Shown piece after piece: positions 9,411 to 17,610 of a stretch of DNA of 64,000 bases (positions within the stretch are counted from its first letter, which is position 1; each line of letters begins with the position of its first letter). Made by a program: the position numbers and the translations under genes. The notes beneath the pieces were generated by a model. The model did no database searches and was not told the DNA's origin. It saw only the letters and a list, made by a program, of their open reading frames with translations. This DNA comes from an uncultured Muribaculaceae bacterium (GTDB taxonomy: Bacteria; Bacteroidota; Bacteroidia; Bacteroidales; Muribaculaceae): NCBI GenBank assembly GCA_910586895.1, contig CAJUIW010000003.1, positions 62,001-126,000 of the forward strand, read 5' to 3'.

Positions 9411-10937
9411 ATGGACAAAAAAAAGTTACTTCTCTCATTATTACCGGCTGTCACTTACGGTAGTGCGATAGCTGCCGACCAGCCCAACATTCTGTTATTT
9501 CTTGTTGATGACATGGGCTGGCAGGACACGTCAGTTCCATTCTGGGAAAAGACTACGGACTATAACCGTATGTACCACACGCCCAATATGGAACGTCTGG
9601 CCCGCGAAGGCCGTATGTTTACACAGGCGTATGCATGCGCTATCAGTTCGCCATCACGATGCAGCCTCATGACCGGCGCAAACAATGCCCGCCACCGCGT
9701 GACCAACTGGACGCTCCAGCGCGACAAGACAACCGACCTGAAGTCAGACACCGTCACTCTTCCGGAGTGGAACTTCAACGGAATCTCCCCGATACCCGGG
9801 ACGAACAACACATTTGCCGCACCCTCATTCGTGCAGAAGCTGCATGACGGCGGCTACCACACAATCCATGTGGGCAAAGCTCACTTCGGGGCACAGGATA
9901 CTCCGGGGGAGATGCCCGAGGCATGGGGTTTTGACGTGAATATTGCCGGCCATGCCGCAGGCGGACTGGCCACATATCTGAGCGAATACAATTACGGTCA
10001 CACGGCCGACGGAAAGCCGACCTCGCTGATGTCGACCCCCGGATTGGAGAAATACTGGGGTACCGGCACTTTCATTACCGAAGCTCTGACCAAAGAAGCT
10101 ATAGCCGCGCTTGACTCGGCTCGCACTACAGGCAAGCCATGGTACCTGTACATGTCACACTACGCTGTGCATATACCTATCGACCGCGACAAGCGCTACT
10201 ACGACAAATATATAGCCCAGGGGCTGGCGCCCAAGGATGCCGCATATGCATCGCTTGTAGAAGGCATGGACGCGAGCTTGGGCGAACTGCTGGACTATCT
10301 TGACAAGACAGGTCAGGCCGATAACACCATTGTGATATTCATGAGCGACAATGGCGGATATGCCACCGGAAGCCAATGGCGCGAAGGCCCGCTCTTCACC
10401 CAGAACGCCCCGCTGTCGTCGGGCAAAGGCTCGCTGCATGAAGGGGGCATACGCGAACCGCTGATGGTGCGCTGGCCCGGAGTAGCCGCTCCCGGCTCAA
10501 AGACCGACGACTATCTGATGATAGAAGATTTCTATCCCACCATACTTGAAATGGCCGGCATGCCCGAGGCTATCCCCGACAGCATTGACGGACAGAGCTT
10601 CGTAAAACTTATAGACGGCACCGGCCATACATCGCCGGAACGTGAGTTGATATGGAACTTCCCCAATATATGGGGCAACGACGGCCCGGGCATCAATCTG
10701 AACTGCGCCATACGCAAGGGTGACTGGAAGCTGATATATTACTACACCACCGGCAAGCGTGAACTGTTCAACATAGCCAAGGATATCAGCGAAACCACCA
10801 ATCTGGCCGACAAGAATCCCAAGATAACAGCAGATCTTTCGAAACGGCTCGGCAAGGCTCTGCGCTCTATGAACGCACAGCGCCCCACATTCACCGCAAC
10901 CGGAAAACCGTGCCCCTGGCCGGATGAAAATCTGTAA
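9411..10937 (+). CDS. Secreted sulfatase, serine type (S1 family)
   Basis: 508-residue sulfatase with a signal peptide (MDKKKLLLSLLPAVTYGSAIA). Metal-binding LVDDMGW has D33 and D34. The maturation motif ISSPSRCSLMTG gives S-x-P-S-R with Ser79 as formylglycine precursor. FMSDNGGYATG and SLHEGGIREPLMVRWPG are the usual later motifs. It is clearly different in sequence from its divergent neighbour (the region after the signature is NNARHRVTNW), so they likely belong to different subfamilies with different sulfate targets. A long perfect-type hairpin terminator follows. Together with the GH20 gene this forms a small sulfated-glycan module without SusC/SusD. Confidence 0.95.
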   Translation: MDKKKLLLSLLPAVTYGSAIAADQPNILLFLVDDMGWQDTSVPFWEKTTDYNRMYHTPNMERLAREGRMFTQAYACAISSPSRCSLMTGANNARHRVTNWTLQRDKTTDLKSDTVTLPEWNFNGISPIPGTNNTFAAPSFVQKLHDGGYHTIHVGKAHFGAQDTPGEMPEAWGFDVNIAGHAAGGLATYLSEYNYGHTADGKPTSLMSTPGLEKYWGTGTFITEALTKEAIAALDSARTTGKPWYLYMSHYAVHIPIDRDKRYYDKYIAQGLAPKDAAYASLVEGMDASLGELLDYLDKTGQADNTIVIFMSDNGGYATGSQWREGPLFTQNAPLSSGKGSLHEGGIREPLMVRWPGVAAPGSKTDDYLMIEDFYPTILEMAGMPEAIPDSIDGQSFVKLIDGTGHTSPERELIWNFPNIWGNDGPGINLNCAIRKGDWKLIYYYTTGKRELFNIAKDISETTNLADKNPKITADLSKRLGKALRSMNAQRPTFTATGKPCPWPDENL

Positions 10938-10945
10938 AAGAAGAT

Positions 10946-10985
10946 AAAAAATAAATCAGCTCAAATTTGGGCTGATTTATTTTTT
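10946..10985 (+). terminator. Intrinsic terminator after the sulfatase
   Basis: Long AT-rich stem: AATAAATCAGCTC pairs with GGGCTGATTTATT around a 6-base AAATTT loop (one G-U wobble), with flanking A-run and T-run extending the helix to 10985. Confidence 0.8.
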
Positions 10986-11003
10986 ACCATTCCACAATTA
11001 TGC

Positions 11004-11011
11004 TATCTTTG
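11004..11011 (+). promoter_or_regulatory. -7 element for the serC operon
   Basis: TATCTTTG matches TAnnTTTG; ATG at 11043 gives a leader of about 25 bases. No TTG at the expected distance. Confidence 0.5.
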
Positions 11012-11042
11012 CCGAATACAGTTAACCATTAAATACGCCATT

Positions 11043-12113
11043 ATGAAGAAACATAATTTTTATGCCGGACCTTCTATCCTCAGTGAGTATACAATCAAAA
11101 ACACCGCTGACGCGATATTGAATTTTGCAGGAACCGGGCTGTCAGTCCTGGAGGTGTCACACCGCAGCAAGGAATTCCAGGCTGTGATTGATGAAGCCAT
11201 GGCTCTTGTCAAGGAACTGCTTGACGTACCTGAAGGATACTCCGTGCTGTTTCTCGGTGGAGGCGCAAGCATGCAATTCTGCATGGTTCCGTTCAACCTT
11301 CTCGCTAAGAAAGCTGCATATCTCGAAACAGGTACATGGGCCACAAATGCCATCAAGGAAGCACGCCTGTTCGGCGATGTGGATGTAGTAGCCTCTTCAA
11401 AGGATGCTAATTTCACATTCATCCCCAAAGGATACACCGTACCGGAGGATGCCGATTATTTCCACTTCACAACCAACAACACCATCTACGGCACAGAAAT
11501 GCGCTATGACCCGGACTGCAAGGTGCGCCTTGTGGCCGACATGTCAAGCGACATCTTCTCACGTCCGGTTGATGTAAGCAAATATGACCTCATATATGCC
11601 GGTGCACAGAAGAATCTGGCTCCCGCCGGTGTGACAATCGTGATAGTACGCGACGAGGCTCTCGGACATGTTGACCGTCCGATACCCACCATGCTTGACT
11701 ACCGCACACATATCAAGAAGGGTTCAATGTTCAACACTCCCCCGGTACTCCCCATATTCTCAGCCCTGCAGACCCTCCGCTACTACAAGCAGCTCGGAGG
11801 TGTGGCTGAACTGGAAAAAATGGACCTCGCCAAAGCCGCCAAGCTTTATGACGCCATCGACTCAAGCCGCATGTTTGAAGGCACTGTGACTGATCCGGCT
11901 GACCGCTCCATCATGAATGTATGCTTCGTGATGACTCCCGAATATCGCGAACTGGAGAAAGAATTCATTGACTTTGCCGGCGAAAGAGGCATTGTAGGCA
12001 TCAAGGGCCACCGCTCTGTAGGCGGATTCCGCGCATCGCTCTACAACGCACTTCCTATGGAGAGCGTCAATGTGCTTATTGAGGCAATGAAGGATTTCGA
12101 ACGCAAACACTAA
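11043..12113 (+). CDS. serC: Phosphoserine aminotransferase
   Basis: 356-residue PLP enzyme that converts 3-phosphohydroxypyruvate and glutamate to phosphoserine. Begins HNFYAGPSILSEYT, with LSVLEVSHRSKEF typical of the SerC active site. The PLP lysine is K190 in GAQKNLAPAG; DMSSDIFSRP precedes it and GHRSVGGFRASLYNA closes the substrate pocket. Length is normal. It begins an operon with serA (14-base gap), a thioesterase and dprA, so two consecutive steps of serine synthesis are cotranscribed. Confidence 0.97.
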   Translation: MKKHNFYAGPSILSEYTIKNTADAILNFAGTGLSVLEVSHRSKEFQAVIDEAMALVKELLDVPEGYSVLFLGGGASMQFCMVPFNLLAKKAAYLETGTWATNAIKEARLFGDVDVVASSKDANFTFIPKGYTVPEDADYFHFTTNNTIYGTEMRYDPDCKVRLVADMSSDIFSRPVDVSKYDLIYAGAQKNLAPAGVTIVIVRDEALGHVDRPIPTMLDYRTHIKKGSMFNTPPVLPIFSALQTLRYYKQLGGVAELEKMDLAKAAKLYDAIDSSRMFEGTVTDPADRSIMNVCFVMTPEYRELEKEFIDFAGERGIVGIKGHRSVGGFRASLYNALPMESVNVLIEAMKDFERKH

Positions 12114-12127
12114 AACGACACTTTACG

Positions 12128-13048
12128 ATGAAGATACTTGTAGCTACCGAAAAGCCGTTTGCCGCCGTTGCGGTCGACGGAATACGTCAGGTCATAGAAG
12201 AAGCCGGGTATGAACTTGAGCTCCTTGAGAAGTACACAGACCGCAAGGAATTGCTGGATGCCGTAGCGACAGCCGACGGACTTATCGTGCGCAGTGACAA
12301 GGTTGACGCCGAAGTCATTGCCGCCGGTAAGAATCTTAAAGTGATAGTACGCGCAGGAGCCGGATATGACAACATTGACCTTGCTGCCGCTACTGAAGCC
12401 GGCATCTGCGTTGAGAACACTCCGGGCCAGAACTCCAACGCCGTGGCCGAACTCGTGTTCGGTATGGCCGTAATGGCTGCCCGCAACATGATGGACGGCA
12501 CCTCAGGTTCAGAACTCAAGGATAAGAACATAGGCATACATGCCTTCGGACAGGTGGGTCGCAACGTGGCCCGCATAGCCAAAGGATTCGGTATGAACGT
12601 TACAGCGCTTGACCCCTATTGCCCCGACAGCGCTATGGAAGAGGCCGGCGTCAAACCGGTTCATTCTGTGGAAGAGCTTTACGGGCAGAATAAATTCGTG
12701 TCACTGCATATTCCCGCCACTGCCGAAACCAAAGGTTCCATAGGCTATGACCTGATAACACGCATGCCGAAAGGTGGCGTGCTTATCAACACCGCCCGCA
12801 AGGAGGTGATTGACGAAGCCGGACTCCGCAAGGCTCTTGAGGAGCGCCAGGACCTGAAATATGTGGCCGACATCAAGCCAGACAACGCCGCCGAGCTCAC
12901 CGAACTGTTCGGCAACCGCGTGTTCTTCACCCCCAAGAAAATGGGAGCGCAGACATCTGAAGCCAATATCAACGCCGGCATAGCCGCTGCACGACAGTCA
13001 GTGGCATTCCTGCGCGACGGCATTGACCGATTCCGTGTGAACAAATGA
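12128..13048 (+). CDS. serA: D-3-phosphoglycerate dehydrogenase, short form
   Basis: 306-residue NAD-dependent dehydrogenase that oxidises 3-phosphoglycerate in the first step of serine synthesis. The substrate domain contains VRAGAGYDNIDL; the nucleotide-binding turn reads HAFGQVGRN, with the first glycine of GxGxxG replaced by Ala. The proteobacterial C-terminal ACT regulatory domain is absent, so serine feedback inhibition of that type is not expected. The usual catalytic His-Glu context appears altered toward the end (TPKKMGAQTSEAN). It overlaps the next gene by 4 bases (ATGA). Position next to serC supports the assignment over other D-2-hydroxyacid dehydrogenases. Confidence 0.9.
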   Translation: MKILVATEKPFAAVAVDGIRQVIEEAGYELELLEKYTDRKELLDAVATADGLIVRSDKVDAEVIAAGKNLKVIVRAGAGYDNIDLAAATEAGICVENTPGQNSNAVAELVFGMAVMAARNMMDGTSGSELKDKNIGIHAFGQVGRNVARIAKGFGMNVTALDPYCPDSAMEEAGVKPVHSVEELYGQNKFVSLHIPATAETKGSIGYDLITRMPKGGVLINTARKEVIDEAGLRKALEERQDLKYVADIKPDNAAELTELFGNRVFFTPKKMGAQTSEANINAGIAAARQSVAFLRDGIDRFRVNK

Positions 13049-13461
13049 ACAAAAACGCATCAGCACCATACGAATACAGCATGCTGATGCGCGTGCGTGA
13101 CTACGAGGTAGATTCGCAGGGCATAGTGAACAATGCCGTGTACCTGCACTACCTCGAGCACACGCGTCATGAATTCTGCCGGGAAGCCGGCACTTCATTC
13201 CGATCCATGCAGGCCGAAGGCATCGACCCGGTGCTGCGCCGTGTAGATATAGAGTACCTCACCCCTCTCAGACTGGGCGAGGAGATGGAAAGCCGCCTCA
13301 CTCTCCGACGGCAAGGTGCCCGATTCATGTTCCGGCAGGAGATATTCCGCATGCCCGACGGAGCGCCTGTGGTGCGCGCCGATGTGACAGTGGTGTCGCT
13401 GCGCGACGGACGTCTGACCCGTGGCGACGAGCTGGCCGAAGCATTTGCCAAGTACCTTTGA
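13045..13461 (+). CDS. Acyl-CoA thioesterase, hotdog fold (4HBT-like)
   Basis: 138-residue single-domain hotdog protein. Conserved features are MRVRDYEVDSQGIVNNAVYLHYLEHTRH near residues 12-38, in which the D-x-x-G-x-x-N pattern matches YbgC/FAT-type 4HBT thioesterases. It would hydrolyse an acyl-CoA or related thioester in the cytoplasm; the substrate is unknown. Start and stop overlap serA and dprA by 4 bases each, so it is embedded in the serine/dprA operon with no evident pathway link. Confidence 0.85.
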   Translation: MNKNASAPYEYSMLMRVRDYEVDSQGIVNNAVYLHYLEHTRHEFCREAGTSFRSMQAEGIDPVLRRVDIEYLTPLRLGEEMESRLTLRRQGARFMFRQEIFRMPDGAPVVRADVTVVSLRDGRLTRGDELAEAFAKYL

Positions 13462-14567
13462 ACAATCAGCTGACATATCGCATAGCCTTCTCCCAACTGC
13501 GGGGCATCACCCCTCAGCTGGCACAGGAGATTCTGGCCAAGACAGGGTCGGAGGATGAGTTCTTCCGCCTCAGCCAAAGCGCCTTGTCGGCTGCCATGGG
13601 CCTGCGCTCACGCCTGTTTGATGAATCGTACCGAGCCGGGCTTGTCGATAAAGCCTCAAAAGAAATCGGCTTCATCGAATCGTCAGGGATTGAGACAATC
13701 TATTTCTCCGACCCTGACTACCCCGGGGCATTGACTGAATGCTCCGACGCTCCACTGATGCTCTACTCGCTCGGGCAAGCCTCGCTTGACAGCGCGACTC
13801 CGATGCTGTCAATTGTGGGAACCCGGCATGCCACTCCCTACGGGCTTGACTTCGTGGAACGTCTGATAGCCGACATCGCTGAAAAAGTGGCAACCCCGGT
13901 GACCATCATCAGCGGACTCGCATTCGGGATAGACATCGCAGCCCATAAGGCAGCCTTGCGCCACGGGCTCCCTACCATAGCTGTCCTGGCCCACGGCCTC
14001 AACATGATATATCCGGCCCAACACCGCACGGTAGCTGCCGATATAGTACGCTCAGGAGGCAGGCTTGTCACGGAGTACACCTCACAGTGCGCCGTACATA
14101 AAGGCAATTTCGTGGCCCGCAACCGCATAGTGGCCGGCATGAGCCATGCATTGATTGTGGCTGAATCGGCCCGCAAAGGTGGCGCTCTGATAACAGCTCG
14201 GCTGGCCTCTGACTATGACCGCGATGTGTTTGCGCTCCCCGGCCGAACCTCGGACCGCTACAGCGCCGGATGCAATGCCCTGATAGCCGACAACACCGCC
14301 TCTCTCATAACCTGCGCCGACGACCTTATAAAGGCTATGAACTGGCCGGAAAAAGCTACCGCCGCCTCACAGCCTTCGCTCTTTCCGGACCTTACTGACG
14401 AGGAGAAATCAATCCTCGAATTCCTGACATCCAAAGGTGAAGCGATGATTAATTCCATATCGGTAAATCTAAACATAGCCATAGGACGTTTAATGTCTAT
14501 ACTGATAGATATGGAATTCAAAGGACTTATCATAAAATACCCCGGCGGGAAATACCGCCTGAAATAA
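13458..14567 (+). CDS. dprA: DNA processing protein DprA
   Basis: 369-residue DNA-binding protein that loads RecA on single-stranded DNA during transformation. An N-terminal helical domain (about 1-95) precedes the Rossmann-like core: SIVGTRHATPYG, IISGLAFGIDIAAH, VLAHGLNMIYP, LVTEY, FVARNRIVAGMSHALIV and SARKGGALITARLA. The last 60 residues form a winged helix. The start codon is TTG at 13458, overlapping the preceding TGA (TTGA); no better ATG exists that keeps the N-terminal domain. Confidence 0.94.
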   Translation: MNNQLTYRIAFSQLRGITPQLAQEILAKTGSEDEFFRLSQSALSAAMGLRSRLFDESYRAGLVDKASKEIGFIESSGIETIYFSDPDYPGALTECSDAPLMLYSLGQASLDSATPMLSIVGTRHATPYGLDFVERLIADIAEKVATPVTIISGLAFGIDIAAHKAALRHGLPTIAVLAHGLNMIYPAQHRTVAADIVRSGGRLVTEYTSQCAVHKGNFVARNRIVAGMSHALIVAESARKGGALITARLASDYDRDVFALPGRTSDRYSAGCNALIADNTASLITCADDLIKAMNWPEKATAASQPSLFPDLTDEEKSILEFLTSKGEAMINSISVNLNIAIGRLMSILIDMEFKGLIIKYPGGKYRLK

Positions 14568-14569
14568 TC

Positions 14570-15448
14570 ATGACAATGAAAAAAATCATAGAACCCTCCG
14601 AGCTTATCATCAACTCTGACGGCTCGGTTTTTCATCTGCATCTGCTGCCTGAACAGCTCACTGACCGCATAATCCTTGTAGGCGATCCGGGCCGCGTGGA
14701 TATGGTGGCGTCATTTTTTGACACCCGTACATTCGAAGTATCATCGCGCGAGTTCCACACCATAGGGGGTACATATGGCGGAAAGCCCATAATGTGTCTG
14801 AGCCACGGCATAGGACCGGACAATATCGACATTGTGGTCAACGAGCTTGACGCTCTTGCCAATATCGACTTCGCCACACGCGAGGTGCGCCCCGAGCATC
14901 GCACTCTCCACATGGTGCGCATAGGCACCTCCGGCGCTCTTCAGCCTGAACTGAAACTCGGCACCCCCGTAATAGCCGAAAAAGCCATAGGATTTGACGG
15001 TGTGCTCAACTACTACGCCGGGCGCAACGACGTGGCAGACCTCGACTTCGAACATGCGCTTTGCGAGCAGACCGGCTGGAACCCACTCTGGGCCAAACCC
15101 TATGTGGTTGACGCCGACGCCCATCTGGTAGAAATGATAGGACGTGACGATATGGTGCGCGGCAACACCATATCAGCCGTTGGCTTCTACGGTCCGCAAG
15201 GACGTGAGCTGCGTCTGCCGCTCGCCAATCCCGACCTGAACCGCCGCATAGAGGAATTCCGCCACAACGGACGCCGCGTGACCAACTACGAAATGGAGAG
15301 CGCCCCGCTGCAGGGACTTGCCCGCCTGATGGGACACAAAGCCATGACGGTGTGCTCCATCATAGCCAACCGCATGTGCCATGATGTGACCCCCAACTAC
15401 AAGACAGCTATCCACGACCTGATAGGCACCGTGCTTGACCGCATCTGA
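14570..15448 (+). CDS. Nucleoside phosphorylase, uridine phosphorylase-like
   Basis: 292-residue phosphorylase that splits a nucleoside with phosphate to give the free base and ribose-1-phosphate. ILVGDPGRVDMVASFF is the N-terminal phosphate-binding segment; SHGIGPDNIDIVVNEL and MVRIGTSGALQPEL are family motifs. NYEMESAPLQGLARLMG carries the ribose-binding Met-Glu seen in uridine phosphorylases. Two in-frame ATGs at 14570 and 14576 are both plausible. It sits 2 bases after dprA and ends at a strong terminator. Nucleobase preference is inferred as uridine but purine use is not excluded. Confidence 0.85.
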   Translation: MTMKKIIEPSELIINSDGSVFHLHLLPEQLTDRIILVGDPGRVDMVASFFDTRTFEVSSREFHTIGGTYGGKPIMCLSHGIGPDNIDIVVNELDALANIDFATREVRPEHRTLHMVRIGTSGALQPELKLGTPVIAEKAIGFDGVLNYYAGRNDVADLDFEHALCEQTGWNPLWAKPYVVDADAHLVEMIGRDDMVRGNTISAVGFYGPQGRELRLPLANPDLNRRIEEFRHNGRRVTNYEMESAPLQGLARLMGHKAMTVCSIIANRMCHDVTPNYKTAIHDLIGTVLDRI

Positions 15449-15471
15449 CATCCGGTCACACCCACCGAAAA

Positions 15472-15521
15472 CAGCCATCCTGTCCGCTCCCCCGGCATGC
15501 GGACAGGATGGCTGCGCTTTT
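15472..15521 (+). terminator. Strong intrinsic terminator
   Basis: Perfect 16-bp stem CAGCCATCCTGTCCGC (15472-15487) with its complement at 15499-15514, an 11-base loop and CGCTTTT after it. Ends the serC-to-phosphorylase operon. Confidence 0.88.
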
Positions 15522-15578
15522 CCGCCGCACCATCGCACAGATGATGATAAATTTTGCGGGTAAAAAGCATGCGGACAT

Positions 15579-15609
15579 TTGGTTAAACGGTGGAAAATCA
15601 CTACCTTTG
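15579..15609 (+). promoter_or_regulatory. Consensus Bacteroidetes promoter of the L13-S9 operon
   Basis: TTG (15579-15581), 20-base spacer, TACCTTTG (15602-15609). A full match to TTG-N19-21-TAnnTTTG. The expected leader is about 100 bases. Confidence 0.75.
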
Positions 15610-15639
15610 CAGTCCGATTATATCCAATCAGTGACCGAT

Positions 15640-15688
15640 GACGCCTCCAGCCGTAGCGCCTTTGGCCGGGCACGAGGTGTGGAGCGTC
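15640..15688 (+). promoter_or_regulatory. Structured 5' leader of the L13-S9 mRNA
   Basis: Within the leader, GACGCCTCCA (15640-15649) pairs with TGGAGCGTC (15680-15688), leaving one bulged C, and the 30 bases enclosed are GC-rich and can pair further. It lies between a consensus promoter and the L13 start. Many ribosomal protein operons use leaders bound by one of their products; an L13-responsive leader is the natural hypothesis, but I cannot assign an Rfam family from sequence alone. Confidence 0.5.
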
Positions 15689-15720
15689 GAATTAATTAAC
15701 TCTATTTTAAACACTTAAAA

Positions 15721-16200
15721 GTGGATACTTTAAGCTACAAAACTACAACCCCCAACGCCCAGAGCGTTGACCGCGAGTGGGTGGTAATTGATGCCACTGA
15801 CCAGGTTCTTGGCCGCCTTTGCGCAAAAGTTGCCAAGATTCTCCGCGGTAAGAACAAGCCCAGCTACTCACCCAACGTTGAGTGCGGCGACAATGTGATT
15901 ATCATCAATGCCGACAAAGTGGTTCTCACCGGCAAGAAAATGACCGACCGCGAGTATCTCTCATACACCGGCTATCCCGGCGGACAGCGTTCAGCTACTC
16001 CTGAGATCCTCATGAAGAAATCATTCAACAAGCACCTCAAGCCCGGATATCACCCCCTCTACATCAAGGTGATGAAAGGCATGCTCCCCAAGAACCGTCT
16101 TGGCCGTCGCTTGATTGAAAACATGCATGTTTACAACGGTCCTACACATCCCCATGATGCGCAGAACCCGAAAGTAATTGACATCAACACCATTAAATAA
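15721..16200 (+). CDS. rplM: 50S ribosomal protein L13
   Basis: 159-residue L13, an early-assembly protein of the large subunit. DREWVVIDATDQVLGRLC and KPSYSPNVECGDNVIIINA are typical; GMLPKNRLGRR near the C-terminus is the most conserved block. Begins with GTG at 15721 (VDTLSYKT, the usual Bacteroidetes N-terminus). Followed by rpsI after 12 bases, the near-universal L13-S9 pair. Confidence 0.98.
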   Translation: MDTLSYKTTTPNAQSVDREWVVIDATDQVLGRLCAKVAKILRGKNKPSYSPNVECGDNVIIINADKVVLTGKKMTDREYLSYTGYPGGQRSATPEILMKKSFNKHLKPGYHPLYIKVMKGMLPKNRLGRRLIENMHVYNGPTHPHDAQNPKVIDINTIK

Positions 16201-16212
16201 TCACACTGAAGT

Positions 16213-16599
16213 ATGGAAACAGTTAATGCAGTAGGCCGTCGTAAGGCCGCAGTGGCACGCGTGATTGTCAGCGAAGGCGCCGGCAACATCACCATCAACA
16301 AACGCCCTCTCGAAGTATACTTCCCCTCATCAATACTTCAGTACATCGTAAAACAGCCCCTTCTGACCCTTGACAGCGTTGAAAAATATGACATCAAGGT
16401 AAATCTTGACGGTGGCGGTTACAAGGGACAGGCTGAAGCCCTCCGTCTGGCTATCGCCCGCGCACTTGTAAAAATCAACCCCGAGGACAAGCCGGCCCTC
16501 CGCGCCGAAGGCTTCATGACCCGCGACCCCCGTGCCGTGGAACGCAAAAAGCCCGGTCAGCCCAAAGCCCGCAAACGCTTCCAGTTCTCAAAGCGTTAA
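16213..16599 (+). CDS. rpsI: 30S ribosomal protein S9
   Basis: 128-residue S9. Starts METVNAVGRRKAAVARV and ends with the basic tail KKPGQPKARKRFQFSKR, which reaches the P-site tRNA in the ribosome. DGGGYKGQAEALRLAIARAL is the central conserved block. Directly downstream of L13. A 135-base gap to rpsB contains a TAAATTTTGC stretch (near 16657) that resembles but does not exactly match the -7 consensus. Confidence 0.98.
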   Translation: METVNAVGRRKAAVARVIVSEGAGNITINKRPLEVYFPSSILQYIVKQPLLTLDSVEKYDIKVNLDGGGYKGQAEALRLAIARALVKINPEDKPALRAEGFMTRDPRAVERKKPGQPKARKRFQFSKR

Positions 16600-16734
16600 T
16601 GTCATTGCCGGAATCCCTGATCAGGGCATAGCCGCATGACACCAAGTGTTTAGTATCTAAATTTTGCAGATGGACACGTTCCCTACCGCAAAGTTGAAAA
16701 AATCAAAAGAACGTAAACAAATTACTTTACATCA

Positions 16735-17568
16735 ATGTCAACTCCTACATTTGACCAATTATTAGAAGCAGGTTGCCATTTCGGTCACCTTAAAAGAAAA
16801 TGGAATCCTGCCATGGCTCCTTACATCTTCATGGAGCGCAACGGTATCCACATCATAGACCTCTACAAAACCGCCGCTAAGGTGGAAGAGGCCGCCAACG
16901 CCCTGAAGAGCATTGCTAAATCGGGCAAGAAAATCCTCTTCGTGGCTACTAAAAAACAGGCCAAACAAGTTGTTGCTGACAAGGCTCAGTCAGTAAACAT
17001 GCCTTTCGTGATTGAACGTTGGCCGGGCGGTATGCTCACCAACTTCCCCACCATCCGCAAGGCCGTCAAGAAAATGACCGCCATTGACAAAATGACAAAG
17101 GACGGTACATTTGACAACCTTTCAAAGCGCGAAAAGCTCCAGATCACACGTCAGCGCGCCAAACTCGAAAAGACTCTCGGCTCTATCGCTGACCTCAATC
17201 GTCTGCCCTCAGCCCTTTTCGTAGTTGACGTACTGAAGGAACGCATCGCAGTAGCTGAAGCCAACCGTCTCGGTATCCCCGTATTCGCTATGGTTGACAC
17301 CAACTCCGATCCCTCTTCAGTTGACTTCGTAATCCCCGCCAACGACGACGCTTCAAAGTCAATCGAGCTCATCCTCGACACTGTTTGCAGCGCTATCGCC
17401 GAAGGCCTCGAAGAACGCAAAGTTGAAAAGGTTGACGCTAAGGAAGCCGGCGAAGCTGAAGGCGCACCCCGCCGCGAGCGTCGTCGCGTGAGCCGCAAGA
17501 ATGCTGAAGAAGCTCCCGCAGAAGCAGCAGTAGCTGAAGCAGCCGAAGAAGCTCCCGCAGCTGAATAA
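16735..17568 (+). CDS. rpsB: 30S ribosomal protein S2 with long acidic-alanine tail
   Basis: 277-residue S2. Core blocks are LLEAGCHFGHLKRKWNP, GIHIIDLYKT, ILFVATKKQA and RWPGGMLTNFPTI. The last 50 residues are a low-complexity tail rich in Ala, Glu and Arg (RRERRRVSRK, then EEAPAEAA), longer than in E. coli S2 and probably disordered. Followed 42 bases later by tsf, the standard rpsB-tsf pair. Confidence 0.98.
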   Translation: MSTPTFDQLLEAGCHFGHLKRKWNPAMAPYIFMERNGIHIIDLYKTAAKVEEAANALKSIAKSGKKILFVATKKQAKQVVADKAQSVNMPFVIERWPGGMLTNFPTIRKAVKKMTAIDKMTKDGTFDNLSKREKLQITRQRAKLEKTLGSIADLNRLPSALFVVDVLKERIAVAEANRLGIPVFAMVDTNSDPSSVDFVIPANDDASKSIELILDTVCSAIAEGLEERKVEKVDAKEAGEAEGAPRRERRRVSRKNAEEAPAEAAVAEAAEEAPAAE

Positions 17569-17610
17569 TCAATCAAAACTATTAACAAACGCTTAAACTC
17601 TCATAACAAT

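Noticed and set aside
6000..11000. Polysaccharide utilisation locus around GH20 and the sulfatases
   Set aside because: No SusC/SusD pair, hybrid two-component or ECF regulator adjoins, so it does not meet the usual definition.
16655..16670. Second promoter upstream of rpsB (TAAATTTTGC)
   Set aside because: One base off the TAnnTTTG spacing and no TTG at -33; kept only as a remark under rpsI.
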